Below, piece after piece: positions 57,054 to 64,000 of a stretch of 64,000 bases of DNA (the stretch's first letter is position 1; each line of letters begins with the position of its first letter). Origin of the DNA: Klenkia soli (GTDB lineage Bacteria; Actinomycetota; Actinomycetes; Mycobacteriales; Geodermatophilaceae); the NCBI RefSeq assembly GCF_900103975.1, contig NZ_FNIR01000010.1, positions 62,001 to 126,000 of the forward strand. The letters run 5' to 3'. Under the pieces are notes generated by a model. It did not search any database and was not told the origin of the DNA. It saw nothing but the letters and a program-made list of their open reading frames with translations. Both the position numbers and the translations under genes were made by a program.

Positions 57054-59042
57054 GTGCCCGTCATCCCCGTCGCCGGTTCCGAGAAGTTCGCCAACCTCCC
57101 CACCACCCCGGAGGAGACCCGCCGCATCGTCGGGGACTCCGTCCGGCTGCACGACGTCGACAGGTCGGTGGTCGACGCCCTCGACCCGCTGACCTACGAG
57201 GTCGTCCGGCACCGCCTCACCTCGATCACCGAGGAGATGGGGGAGGCCCTCAAGCGCATGTCGGGGTCGGTCGTGGTGACCGACTGCAACGACTTCGACG
57301 CCGCGATCATGGACGAGGTCGGTGACGTCGTCCAGGTCGGTCTGTACAACACCGAGCTGGCCGCGTCGCTGGACATGGCTGCCAACTGGACGCTCCGCAA
57401 CCGGTGTGCCCGGCCGGGCATCGCCCCCGGAGACATGTTCCTGTGCAACGACCCATGGGTCGGCGGCGGGCTGCACCAGAACGACACGAGCCTGTTCGCG
57501 CCGCTGTTCGTGGACGGCGAGCTCTTCTGCTGGACCGGCGCCGTCGCCCACCAGGTCGACCTCGGGGGCGTCTCGCCCGGCAGCTGGTCGGTGGGGGCGA
57601 CCGACGTCTTCTGGGAATCCCTCCCGACGCCACCGGTCAAGATCGTGGAGGGCGGGGAGATCCGCCAGGACATCGAGGACGTCTGGCTGCGTCGCTCCCG
57701 GGTGCCCAAGCTCGTCGCGCTGGATCTGCGGGCCAAGATCGGCGCCAACAACGTCGCGCACGAGCGGCTGCGGGCGCTGTGCGACAAGTACGGCGCGGAC
57801 GTCGTCAAGGCCGTGATGCGCCGGACCATGGACGACGCCGAGCAGCGACTACGGGCCAAGCTCCGGGAGATCCCGGACGGCTCGTGGAGCTCCGTGGCCC
57901 ACCAGGACTCCGCGCGCTCCGGCGACCGCGGCATCTACCGGATCGTGCTGACGCTGACCAAGACCGACGACCGGCTCGTCTTCGACTTCACCGGCACCGA
58001 CCCGCAGGTGGACGGGTTGATCAACTGCACGTTCGCCGGGTTGCGCGGGGGCATCATGCCCGTGCTGCTGACCATGGTGTGCGGGGACATCCCGTGGGCC
58101 TGCGGCGGCATCTACCGGTGCATCGAGATCATCAGCGAGCCCGGGACGATCAACAACTGCACCTTCCCGGCCGGCATCGGCAAGGCGTCGGTCGCCTCGG
58201 GGTGGGCCACCACCAACGTCGCGACCGAGTGCCTCGCGGGCATGCTCGACACCCACCCCGAGCACCGCAAGCGCCTGATGAGCGTCTGCTGCGGCACCTG
58301 GGACTTCGCGCTGCTCGCCGGGGTCGACCAGCGCGGCGGTGGCTTCGTGACCATGCTCTGCGACTCCATGGCCGGCGGCCTGGGTGCCCGGTCGGACTCC
58401 GACGGGGTCGACACCGGCGGGTTGGCCTGCATCCCCATGGGCCGGGTCGCCGACGTCGAGATGAACGAGTTCGCCTTCCCGATGCTCTACCTCTGGCGCC
58501 GGGAGGAGCCCGACTCGGGCGGACCGGGCCGGTTCCGCGGCGGGGTCGGTGCCTCCAGCTGCTTCATCCCGTACGACAGCCCGCTCGGCGGGGTGCATCT
58601 GGTGGTCTCGGCCCCGGGCAAGGCACTCCCGCTGGCCGGCGGGCTCTCCGGCGGGCTGCCGGCCGGGACCCAGCACGACGTCCTGGTGCGCAACACCGAC
58701 GTGCACGCGCGGTTCGCCGCCGGGCGCATCCCGGCATCCCTGGACGAGCTCGCCGGGACCACCGACCTGGTGCCCACCCACCACGAGACCGACCTCGGCG
58801 CCGCCGACGTCTACTACACGCACTGGCAGGGCGGGGGTGGCTACGGCGACCCTCTGCGCCGCGACCCGGCCGCGGTGGCCGCGGACGTGGCCGCCCACAA
58901 GGTGTCCCCGGCCGGGGCCGGCGACGTGTACGGGGTCGTCGTCGACGACCGGGGCGCCGTCGACGAGGACGCCACCACGACCCGCCGTGCGGCGCTGCGG
59001 CGCAGCCGGGCGGGGCTCGGGGCCGAGGAGGTCCCGGCATGA
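57054..59042 (+). CDS. Hydantoinase B/acetone-carboxylase alpha-type subunit
   Basis: A 662-residue member of the HyuB/acetone carboxylase alpha family. Landmarks are DPLTYEVVRHRLTSITEEMG near 44, the NDPWVGGGLHQNDTSLFAPL segment near 138, DFTGTDPQVDGLINCTFAGL near 315 and GGPGRFRGGVGASSCFIPYD near 490. It pairs with the preceding subunit; the metal or zinc site is in the GGxHxxD-type segment. It starts with GTG and its stop overlaps the next gene's ATG by ATGA, showing that a third small subunit is made in step. Confidence 0.85.
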   Translation: MPVIPVAGSEKFANLPTTPEETRRIVGDSVRLHDVDRSVVDALDPLTYEVVRHRLTSITEEMGEALKRMSGSVVVTDCNDFDAAIMDEVGDVVQVGLYNTELAASLDMAANWTLRNRCARPGIAPGDMFLCNDPWVGGGLHQNDTSLFAPLFVDGELFCWTGAVAHQVDLGGVSPGSWSVGATDVFWESLPTPPVKIVEGGEIRQDIEDVWLRRSRVPKLVALDLRAKIGANNVAHERLRALCDKYGADVVKAVMRRTMDDAEQRLRAKLREIPDGSWSSVAHQDSARSGDRGIYRIVLTLTKTDDRLVFDFTGTDPQVDGLINCTFAGLRGGIMPVLLTMVCGDIPWACGGIYRCIEIISEPGTINNCTFPAGIGKASVASGWATTNVATECLAGMLDTHPEHRKRLMSVCCGTWDFALLAGVDQRGGGFVTMLCDSMAGGLGARSDSDGVDTGGLACIPMGRVADVEMNEFAFPMLYLWRREEPDSGGPGRFRGGVGASSCFIPYDSPLGGVHLVVSAPGKALPLAGGLSGGLPAGTQHDVLVRNTDVHARFAAGRIPASLDELAGTTDLVPTHHETDLGAADVYYTHWQGGGGYGDPLRRDPAAVAADVAAHKVSPAGAGDVYGVVVDDRGAVDEDATTTRRAALRRSRAGLGAEEVPA

Positions 59043-59329
59043 CCGTCCACATCGACGAGAACCTGGTCCAGGACGACGCCGGAGCGGTGAACTGCCGGCA
59101 CTGCGACGCCGCGCTCGGGGTGGCGCAGCAGCCGCTGCGCGACGCCCGCGTCCGCGAGTCCGACCCGCGGACCGCCGGACCGTCCGTCCGGGCCGACTCC
59201 GGGCACTTCGCCGACCGCCCCGTCGTCCTGCGGCAGACCTTCTGCCCCGGGTGCCTGACGCTTCTGCAGTCGGAGATCGTGCCCGGCGACGAGCCGTCGG
59301 GCCGCACCCGCTCGGTGGTGGCCCGGTGA
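59039..59329 (+). CDS. Small zinc-ribbon subunit (acetone-carboxylase gamma-like)
   Basis: A 96-residue protein with two cysteine pairs, CRHC near 19 and CPGC near 69, which should bind one zinc. Small zinc subunits of this kind accompany acetone and acetophenone carboxylase-type HyuA/HyuB pairs (gamma subunits). It overlaps the HyuB-like gene by ATGA and the SDR gene by GTGA. Its presence supports a carboxylase or related multi-subunit enzyme over a simple hydantoinase. Confidence 0.65.
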   Translation: MTVHIDENLVQDDAGAVNCRHCDAALGVAQQPLRDARVRESDPRTAGPSVRADSGHFADRPVVLRQTFCPGCLTLLQSEIVPGDEPSGRTRSVVAR

Positions 59330-60099
59330 CGGGCCCACTGGTGGGCCGGGTCGTCCTCGTCACCGGGGGCGCGCAGGGCCTGGGTCGGGCTTACGCCCAG
59401 CGCATCGTCGCCGACGGGGGGACGGTCGTGGTGGCCGACCTCGACGCGGAGAAGGGCGCTGCGGTCGTCGCCGACCTGGTGGGCGCCGGGGGTGCGGCGA
59501 CCTTCGTGCCGCTCGACGTCGGCGACCCGGCGGCGGTGACCTCCTTCGCCGAGACCGTGGCGTCGCAGTTCGGCGCGGTCCACGGGTTGGTGAACAACGC
59601 AGCGATCTTCTCCACGATCACGATGCGGCCGTTCTGGGAGATCCCGACCGAGGAGTGGGACCGGCTCATGGCGGTGAACCTGCGCGGTCCCTGGTTGGTC
59701 ACCAGCGCGCTGCTGCCCGTCCTGCGGGAGGGCGCCCGGACCGGCCACGGCGCGAGCATCGTCAACGTGGGCTCCGACGCGGTCTGGCTGGGCCGGCCGG
59801 GATACCTGCACTACATCGCCAGCAAGGGCGGGGTGGCGGGCATGACCCACGCGATGGCGCACGAGCTGGGCGGCGACTCGATCAGGGTCAACTCCCTGTC
59901 GCCGGGCCCCACCTACACGGAGGTGCCGCGCACCACCGTCTCCCCGGAGCAGCGGACCGCGATGCAGGCGGCGCAGGCGCTGCACCGGGATGCCGAACCC
60001 GCGGACATGGTCGGCGTGGTCGCCTTCCTGCTCTCCGACGACAGCCGGTGGGTCACCGGCCAGACGGTGAGCGTCAACGGCGGCGTCCTGCACCGCTGA
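59326..60099 (+). CDS. Short-chain dehydrogenase/reductase (SDR)
   Basis: A 257-residue classical SDR. The cofactor loop is VVLVTGGAQGLGRAYAQRIV, the active site includes YLHYIASKGGVAGMTHAMAH near 157 (Tyr and Lys), and NNAAIFSTITM near 85 and VTGQTVSVNGGV at the end are typical. Reaction and substrate are unknown; in this cluster it may oxidise a dihydrodiol or hydroxy intermediate. It overlaps the preceding gene by GTGA and 34 bases separate it from the aldehyde dehydrogenase gene. Confidence 0.85.
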   Translation: MTGPLVGRVVLVTGGAQGLGRAYAQRIVADGGTVVVADLDAEKGAAVVADLVGAGGAATFVPLDVGDPAAVTSFAETVASQFGAVHGLVNNAAIFSTITMRPFWEIPTEEWDRLMAVNLRGPWLVTSALLPVLREGARTGHGASIVNVGSDAVWLGRPGYLHYIASKGGVAGMTHAMAHELGGDSIRVNSLSPGPTYTEVPRTTVSPEQRTAMQAAQALHRDAEPADMVGVVAFLLSDDSRWVTGQTVSVNGGVLHR

Positions 60100-60133
60100 C
60101 CCCGTACCCGCGCCCGACGACGGAGGAGACCTC

Positions 60134-61600
60134 GTGACCGATCTGCAGACAGCCAGGACCGCACTGGACCGTGGCCTCGACATCCAACTCGGCGGGCGGG
60201 CGGTGCCGACGGCCGCCCGGTACGACGTCGAGGACCCGACGACGGGCCGGACGATGACGGACGCCCCCGACTGCTCGGCCGCCGAGGTCGACACCGTGGT
60301 CCGCGCGGCCGGGGAGGCCCAGCGGGCATGGGCCCGGGTCCCGGCCCGGGCGCGGGCCGGCAAGGTGCGGGAGTTCGCCACGCTGCTCCGGGAGCACACC
60401 GACGAGCTGGCCACCCTGGACGCGCTGGACGCCGGGTTCCCGCTGCCGGTCATGCAGGCCGACGTCGGGGCCGCCGCCACGCTGCTGGAGATCATGGCCG
60501 ACCATGCGCTGTCCCTCGGCGGGTCGACCTACCCGCTGTCGGGCAACCTGCACTACTCCACGCAGGAGCCATACGGCGTGGTGGGTCGCATCGTCCCGTT
60601 CAACCACCCGCTGTTCTTCGCGGCCGGCAAGGTGGCGGCCCCGTTGGTGGCCGGCAATGCCGTCGTCCTCAAGGCGCCCGACCAGACCCCGCTGTCGGCC
60701 CTGCGGATGGCCGAGCTCGCCGCCGACGTGTTCGGGCCGGACCTGTGCGGCGTGGTCAGCGGCCGGGGGGCGACGACCGGTGCGGCGCTGGTGGCCCATC
60801 CGTTGATCCGCCGGATCGGGTTCATCGGCGCGGAGCCGACCGGCCGGTTGATCCAGCGGCAGGCCGCCGAGCACGGGGTCAAGCACGTCACGCTGGAGCT
60901 CGGCGGGAAGAACGCCCTGGTGGTCATGCCCGATGCCGACCTGGCGAAGGCAGCCGACGCCGCGGTGTTCGGGATGAACTTCACGGCGACGGCCGGGCAG
61001 TCCTGCGGGTCCACCAGTCGCCTGCTGCTGCACGAGACGATCGCCGACGAGGTGCTCGCCTCGGTGGTCGAGCAGGTCCGGGCCATCCGGGTCGGCCACC
61101 CGCTCGAGGCCGGCACGCAGATGGGGCCCGTGGTCGACCGTGGGCAGTACGAGAAGTCGATGCGGGCCATCGCGGCGGCCACCGCCGCCGGGGCGCCCGT
61201 CCTGGTCGGCGGCGGTCGACCGGACACCGTGGGTGCGGAGGGCTGGTACGTCGCCCCGACCGTGCTGGGCCCGATGACGGCGGACAACCCCGCTGCCGTC
61301 GAGGAGGTGTTCGGCCCCGTGCTGTCGGTGCTCACCTTCCGCGACGAGGACGAGGCCGTGGCGATCGCCAACCGGACCGAGTACGGCCTGACCGCCGGCG
61401 TCTTCACCTCTGACGTCACCCGGGCACACCGGATGGCCGCCGCGCTGCAGGCCGGCTACGTGTGGGTCAACGGCTCCTCCCGGCACTACTGGGGGCTGCC
61501 CTTCGGCGGGGTCAAGGCCTCCGGCGTCGGGCGGGAGGAGTCCGTCGACGAGCTCCTCTCCTACACCGAGACCAAGGCGGTCACCGTCGTCCTGGAGTGA
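60134..61600 (+). CDS. Aldehyde dehydrogenase
   Basis: A 488-residue NAD(P)-dependent aldehyde dehydrogenase. The catalytic Cys is in TATAGQSCGSTSRLLLHE near 295, the general base Glu in VTLELGGKNALVV near 256, and EVFGPVLSVLTFRDEDEAVA is typical for family members. PFNHPLFFAAGKVAAPLVAG near 155 belongs to the cofactor site. It probably oxidises an aldehyde made by this cluster, such as the product of a ThDP decarboxylase. It starts with GTG after GGAGGAGACCTC. Confidence 0.9.
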   Translation: MTDLQTARTALDRGLDIQLGGRAVPTAARYDVEDPTTGRTMTDAPDCSAAEVDTVVRAAGEAQRAWARVPARARAGKVREFATLLREHTDELATLDALDAGFPLPVMQADVGAAATLLEIMADHALSLGGSTYPLSGNLHYSTQEPYGVVGRIVPFNHPLFFAAGKVAAPLVAGNAVVLKAPDQTPLSALRMAELAADVFGPDLCGVVSGRGATTGAALVAHPLIRRIGFIGAEPTGRLIQRQAAEHGVKHVTLELGGKNALVVMPDADLAKAADAAVFGMNFTATAGQSCGSTSRLLLHETIADEVLASVVEQVRAIRVGHPLEAGTQMGPVVDRGQYEKSMRAIAAATAAGAPVLVGGGRPDTVGAEGWYVAPTVLGPMTADNPAAVEEVFGPVLSVLTFRDEDEAVAIANRTEYGLTAGVFTSDVTRAHRMAAALQAGYVWVNGSSRHYWGLPFGGVKASGVGREESVDELLSYTETKAVTVVLE

Positions 61601-61660
61601 CGGTTGACGGACCGGGCGGTCTGGTCTCTACTAGGAAGAGAATAGTTCTGTTAGACAGAA
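61598..61660 (+). promoter_or_regulatory. Promoter and operator of the Rieske dioxygenase genes
   Basis: TGACGGTTGAC at 61598-61608 repeats the string seen at 53311. TTGACG (61604-61609) and TCTACT (61627-61632), with a 17-base spacer, make a plausible promoter. Just downstream lies the perfect palindrome TTCTGT-TAG-ACAGAA (61646-61660), well placed for a repressor. The locally AT-rich sequence before the ATG at 61681 supports initiation here. Confidence 0.65.
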
Positions 61661-61680
61661 GGAACGAGGGGGAGTCAACG

Positions 61681-63129
61681 ATGGCGGACCAGACCACCGT
61701 GCTGGCCGACGTGCGGCGCGGCATGATCCCGGCGCACGTCTACAACGACCGGGAGATCTTCGAGCTGGAGAAGGAGCGCGTCTTCTCCCGCGCCTGGGTC
61801 TTCGTCGGCCACGAGTCCGAGATCGCCCAGCCCGGTGACTACGTCGTCCGCCGGGTGCTCGAGGACTCCTTCATCCTCACCCGGGACGAGCAGGGCGAGG
61901 TCCGCGCCCACTTCAACATGTGCCTGCACCGCGGCATGCAGGTGTGCCGCGCCGAGGTCGGCAACGCCAGCCACTTCCGCTGCCCGTACCACGGCTGGTC
62001 CTACCGCAACGACGGCCGCATCGTCGGCCTGCCGTTCCACAAGGACGCCTACGGCGGCGAGGCCGGCTTCCAGCGCAAGGGCCAGCGGCTGCTGCCGGCG
62101 CCGAGCCTGGCCACCTACAACGGGATGATCTTCCTGTCCATGGACCCGGATGCGCCCCCGCTGGAGGAGTTCCTCGGCGACTTCCGCTTCTACCTCGACT
62201 ACTACACCAAGCAGTCGGCGAGCGGCATCGAGCTGCGCGGTCCGCAGCGCTGGCGGGTCAAGGCCAACTGGAAGATTGGCGCCGAGAACTTCGCCGGCGA
62301 CATGTACCACACGCCCCAGACCCACACGTCGGTCGTGGAGATCGGGCTGTTCCGCGAGCCCAAGGCGGAGAAGCGCAAGGACGGCGCCACCTACTGGGCC
62401 GGGGCCGGCGGCGGCACCACCTACAAGTTGCCCGACGGCGACCTGGACGAGCGGCTGCGCTACGTCGGCTACCCGCAGGAGATGGTCGACCGGATGAAGG
62501 AGCAGTTCACCGACGACCAGCTCAAGGTGATCGGCGACGACGGCTTCATGATCAGCGCCGCGTCGATCTACCCGAACCTCTCCTTCGTGCACAACTGGCC
62601 GCGGGTGGGGGAGTCCGACGACGTGCTGCCGTTCATCTCCATCCGCCAGTGGCAGCCGATCAGCGAGGACGAGACCGAAGTGCTGTCCTGGTTCGCCGTC
62701 GACGCGGAGGCCCCGGAGGAGTTCAAGGCGCTGAGCTACAAGGCCTACCTGATGTGCTTCGGCTCGACCGGCATGTTCGAGCAGGACGACGTGGAGAACT
62801 GGGTCTCCCTGACCAACACCGCGGCCGGCTCGATGGCCCGGCGGCTGCTGCTCAACAGCCGGATGGGCATCCTCGAGGACGACGAGCCGGTGGTCCCGCC
62901 GCTGGGGCCCGACGCCTTCCACGGCCCGGGCGAGGCCCGCACCGGGTACTCCGAGCACAACCAGCGTGCCCTGCTCAACCGCTGGGCCGACGACCTGGAG
63001 AAGCCGCCGGTGCAGGCGGCGACGCTCACCGTGGGCGGACCCGGGGCCGGGGCCCAGGACGCGGCGGGTCGCACCTCGCCCAGCGCGAACGACGCGGAGC
63101 TGCCCGGCGGGGCGGTGGCGCAGGCATGA
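61681..63129 (+). CDS. Rieske ring-hydroxylating dioxygenase alpha subunit
   Basis: A 482-residue large subunit of an aromatic-ring dioxygenase. The Rieske [2Fe-2S] centre is CLHRGM at residues 81-83 and CPYHGW at 101-104 (CxH...CxxH with 17 residues between). The mononuclear iron site is GDMYHTPQTH at 206-215 (the D..H....H set) with NWKIGAENF before it as the bridging region. The C-terminus extends ~40 residues beyond typical members, ending in a glycine/proline-rich tail. It is transcribed from the promoter at 61598 and its stop overlaps the beta-subunit gene by ATGA. The substrate is unknown; a decarboxylase-like partner suggests an aromatic acid. Confidence 0.9.
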   Translation: MADQTTVLADVRRGMIPAHVYNDREIFELEKERVFSRAWVFVGHESEIAQPGDYVVRRVLEDSFILTRDEQGEVRAHFNMCLHRGMQVCRAEVGNASHFRCPYHGWSYRNDGRIVGLPFHKDAYGGEAGFQRKGQRLLPAPSLATYNGMIFLSMDPDAPPLEEFLGDFRFYLDYYTKQSASGIELRGPQRWRVKANWKIGAENFAGDMYHTPQTHTSVVEIGLFREPKAEKRKDGATYWAGAGGGTTYKLPDGDLDERLRYVGYPQEMVDRMKEQFTDDQLKVIGDDGFMISAASIYPNLSFVHNWPRVGESDDVLPFISIRQWQPISEDETEVLSWFAVDAEAPEEFKALSYKAYLMCFGSTGMFEQDDVENWVSLTNTAAGSMARRLLLNSRMGILEDDEPVVPPLGPDAFHGPGEARTGYSEHNQRALLNRWADDLEKPPVQAATLTVGGPGAGAQDAAGRTSPSANDAELPGGAVAQA

Positions 63130-63797
63130 GCACCGACCTGCCGCAGGCCCCGCCGAGCGCGGCCGTCACCGCGATCACCGACCCGCACCCGGTGCCGGCC
63201 GGCAACCCGACCGGCGACGACGCACAGACCCTCAGCGAGCAGTCCGTCCTCGGCCGGCACGCCTCCCGCGTGCAGCGGGTGGGCGCCAGCCTGCCCTTCG
63301 ACGACCCCCGGCACCTGCAGGCCCACCACTGGCTGGTCGACGAGGCCTGGCTGCTGGACGCCCAGGCCTACGAGGACTGGCTGGAGCTGATCACCGAGGA
63401 CGTGCACTACCTGATGCCGGTCCGGGTCACCACGGCCCTGGGCGCGGGCTACGACACCGCGCGCGGCATGGCGCACTTCGACGAGGACAAGTACTCCTTG
63501 TCCCGCCGGGTGGCCCGCTTCCTCACCGAGCACGCCTGGACCGAGGACCCGCCGTCCCGGCTGCGGCACCACCTCTCCAACGTGCGCACGTTCGCCACCG
63601 ACGACGCCGACCACCTGGTGGTGGAGTCGGCCACGCTGCTGTTCCGCAACCGCGGTGACGTGCGCGAGGGGTCCTTCATCTCGGCTGGCCGCGAGGACCT
63701 GCTGCGGCTGGTCGACGGGCACTGGAAGCTCGCCCGGCGGGTGATCCTGGTCGACGACTCGGTCATGCGGATGCAGAACCTGGCGATCTTCCTGTGA
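63126..63797 (+). CDS. Ring-hydroxylating dioxygenase beta subunit
   Basis: A 223-residue small subunit. The conserved segments are LLDAQAYEDWLELITEDVHY near 76, HHLSNVRTFATDDADHLVVE near 140, and the VDGHWKLARRVILVDDSVMR segment near 197. It pairs with the alpha subunit in an (alpha beta)3 enzyme and shows no metal site of its own. The N-terminal ~45 residues are a flexible extension. Its ATG overlaps the alpha subunit's stop by ATGA, and it overlaps the next gene by GTGA. Confidence 0.85.
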   Translation: MSTDLPQAPPSAAVTAITDPHPVPAGNPTGDDAQTLSEQSVLGRHASRVQRVGASLPFDDPRHLQAHHWLVDEAWLLDAQAYEDWLELITEDVHYLMPVRVTTALGAGYDTARGMAHFDEDKYSLSRRVARFLTEHAWTEDPPSRLRHHLSNVRTFATDDADHLVVESATLLFRNRGDVREGSFISAGREDLLRLVDGHWKLARRVILVDDSVMRMQNLAIFL

Positions 63798-64000
63798 CCG
63801 CGCCCCGCGAGCCGCTCTCCTGGGAGGGCGAGGACGTCGACGCCTCAGCCGCCCGCCGGGCCGCCGCCGAGCACGCCGCACTGGTGGCCGGCGCCCGGGG
63901 CGAGCCGCTGACGATCGCCAACGAGTTCGCCGAGGTCCGGGTGCGCCGGGTGGACACCAGGAACGGTTCCCGCCTGCTGGTCGAGTCGCCCAAGTCGGGC
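63794..64000 (+). CDS. N-terminal part of a small protein, dihydrodiol-dehydrogenase-like (3' end outside window)
   Basis: Sixty-nine residues are visible before the window ends. The segment IANEFAEVRVRRVDTRNGSR resembles small proteins, about 100-120 residues long, that follow dioxygenase beta subunits in actinobacteria and are often labelled dihydrodiol dehydrogenase. They lack a Rossmann fold, so the label is doubtful; they may rather be small regulatory or subunit proteins. The gene begins at GTG in a GTGA overlap with the beta-subunit gene. Confidence 0.5.
   Translation, partial: MTAPREPLSWEGEDVDASAARRAAAEHAALVAGARGEPLTIANEFAEVRVRRVDTRNGSRLLVESPKSG

Overview
The window is very GC-rich, densely packed bacterial chromosome. 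GTG starts are common, 4-base ATGA/GTGA overlaps are frequent, and there is no rRNA, tRNA or CRISPR array. Gene content (DUF6318 lipoprotein, DUF5996, DUF5925-type ATPase, DUF6308, LLM flavin oxidoreductase, CHASE3-PP2C phosphatase) points to an actinomycete, perhaps Geodermatophilaceae or a relative; that placement is inference. No gene-free stretch reaches 300 bases.

Region A (1-22.3 kb) looks like a defence or genome-conflict island. It holds the end of an AlbA_2-type protein, DUF6308, an HNH nuclease, EcsC, a paired UvrD/RecB-like helicase-nuclease and AddB-like partner (2847-9145), a GIY-YIG nuclease, and a macro-like/SIR2 fusion (10153-11706). These are followed by a DUF4268 nuclease-like protein and an ADP-ribose operon: a putative ADP-ribosyltransferase, an ADP-ribosylglycohydrolase fused to a dual-specificity phosphatase, and ARPP-1, divergent from an NrtR-like Nudix regulator (12909-16871). 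Next comes a second co-directional block of two zinc-ribbon proteins, a small orphan, an XRE regulator, a NERD-helicase, DUF7662 and a PGN_0703-like nuclease (16945-21836), then a Vsr-like endonuclease. I consider the ADP-ribose operon together with the macro-SIR2 protein the best candidate for an unusual system.

Region B (22.4-50.4 kb) is mostly housekeeping and accessory chromosome: a divergent serpin-like protein, an HD hydrolase, dehydrogenases, an AbiE-like toxin-antitoxin pair with a palindromic operator, an aldo/keto reductase, a CHASE3-HAMP-PP2C phosphatase, small membrane proteins, a membrane LuxR regulator, a histone-H1-like basic peptide, a DUF6318 lipoprotein plus secreted protein pair with a low-GC patch, a DUF429-RelA/SpoT fusion, two tandem diguanylate cyclases, a GH63/MGH1-like glycosidase, an AAA ATPase, an SDR/TetR divergon with twin operators, DUF5996, an LLM oxidoreductase, an alpha/beta hydrolase, a Nudix hydrolase and a secreted lipase.

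Region C (50.4-64 kb) is a catabolic cluster. On the minus strand lie a thiamine-diphosphate enzyme, a tiny membrane protein and a 4,5-dihydroxyphthalate decarboxylase-like protein. On the plus strand lie a MatC-like carrier, hydantoinase A/B-type subunits with a small zinc-ribbon partner, an SDR, an aldehyde dehydrogenase, and Rieske dioxygenase alpha and beta subunits with the start of a dihydrodiol-dehydrogenase-like gene running off the end. Three intergenic gaps carry related CTG/CAG palindromes, and two of them share an 11-base promoter-like string, suggesting common control. The substrate is probably an aromatic or carboxylic acid but cannot be named from sequence.
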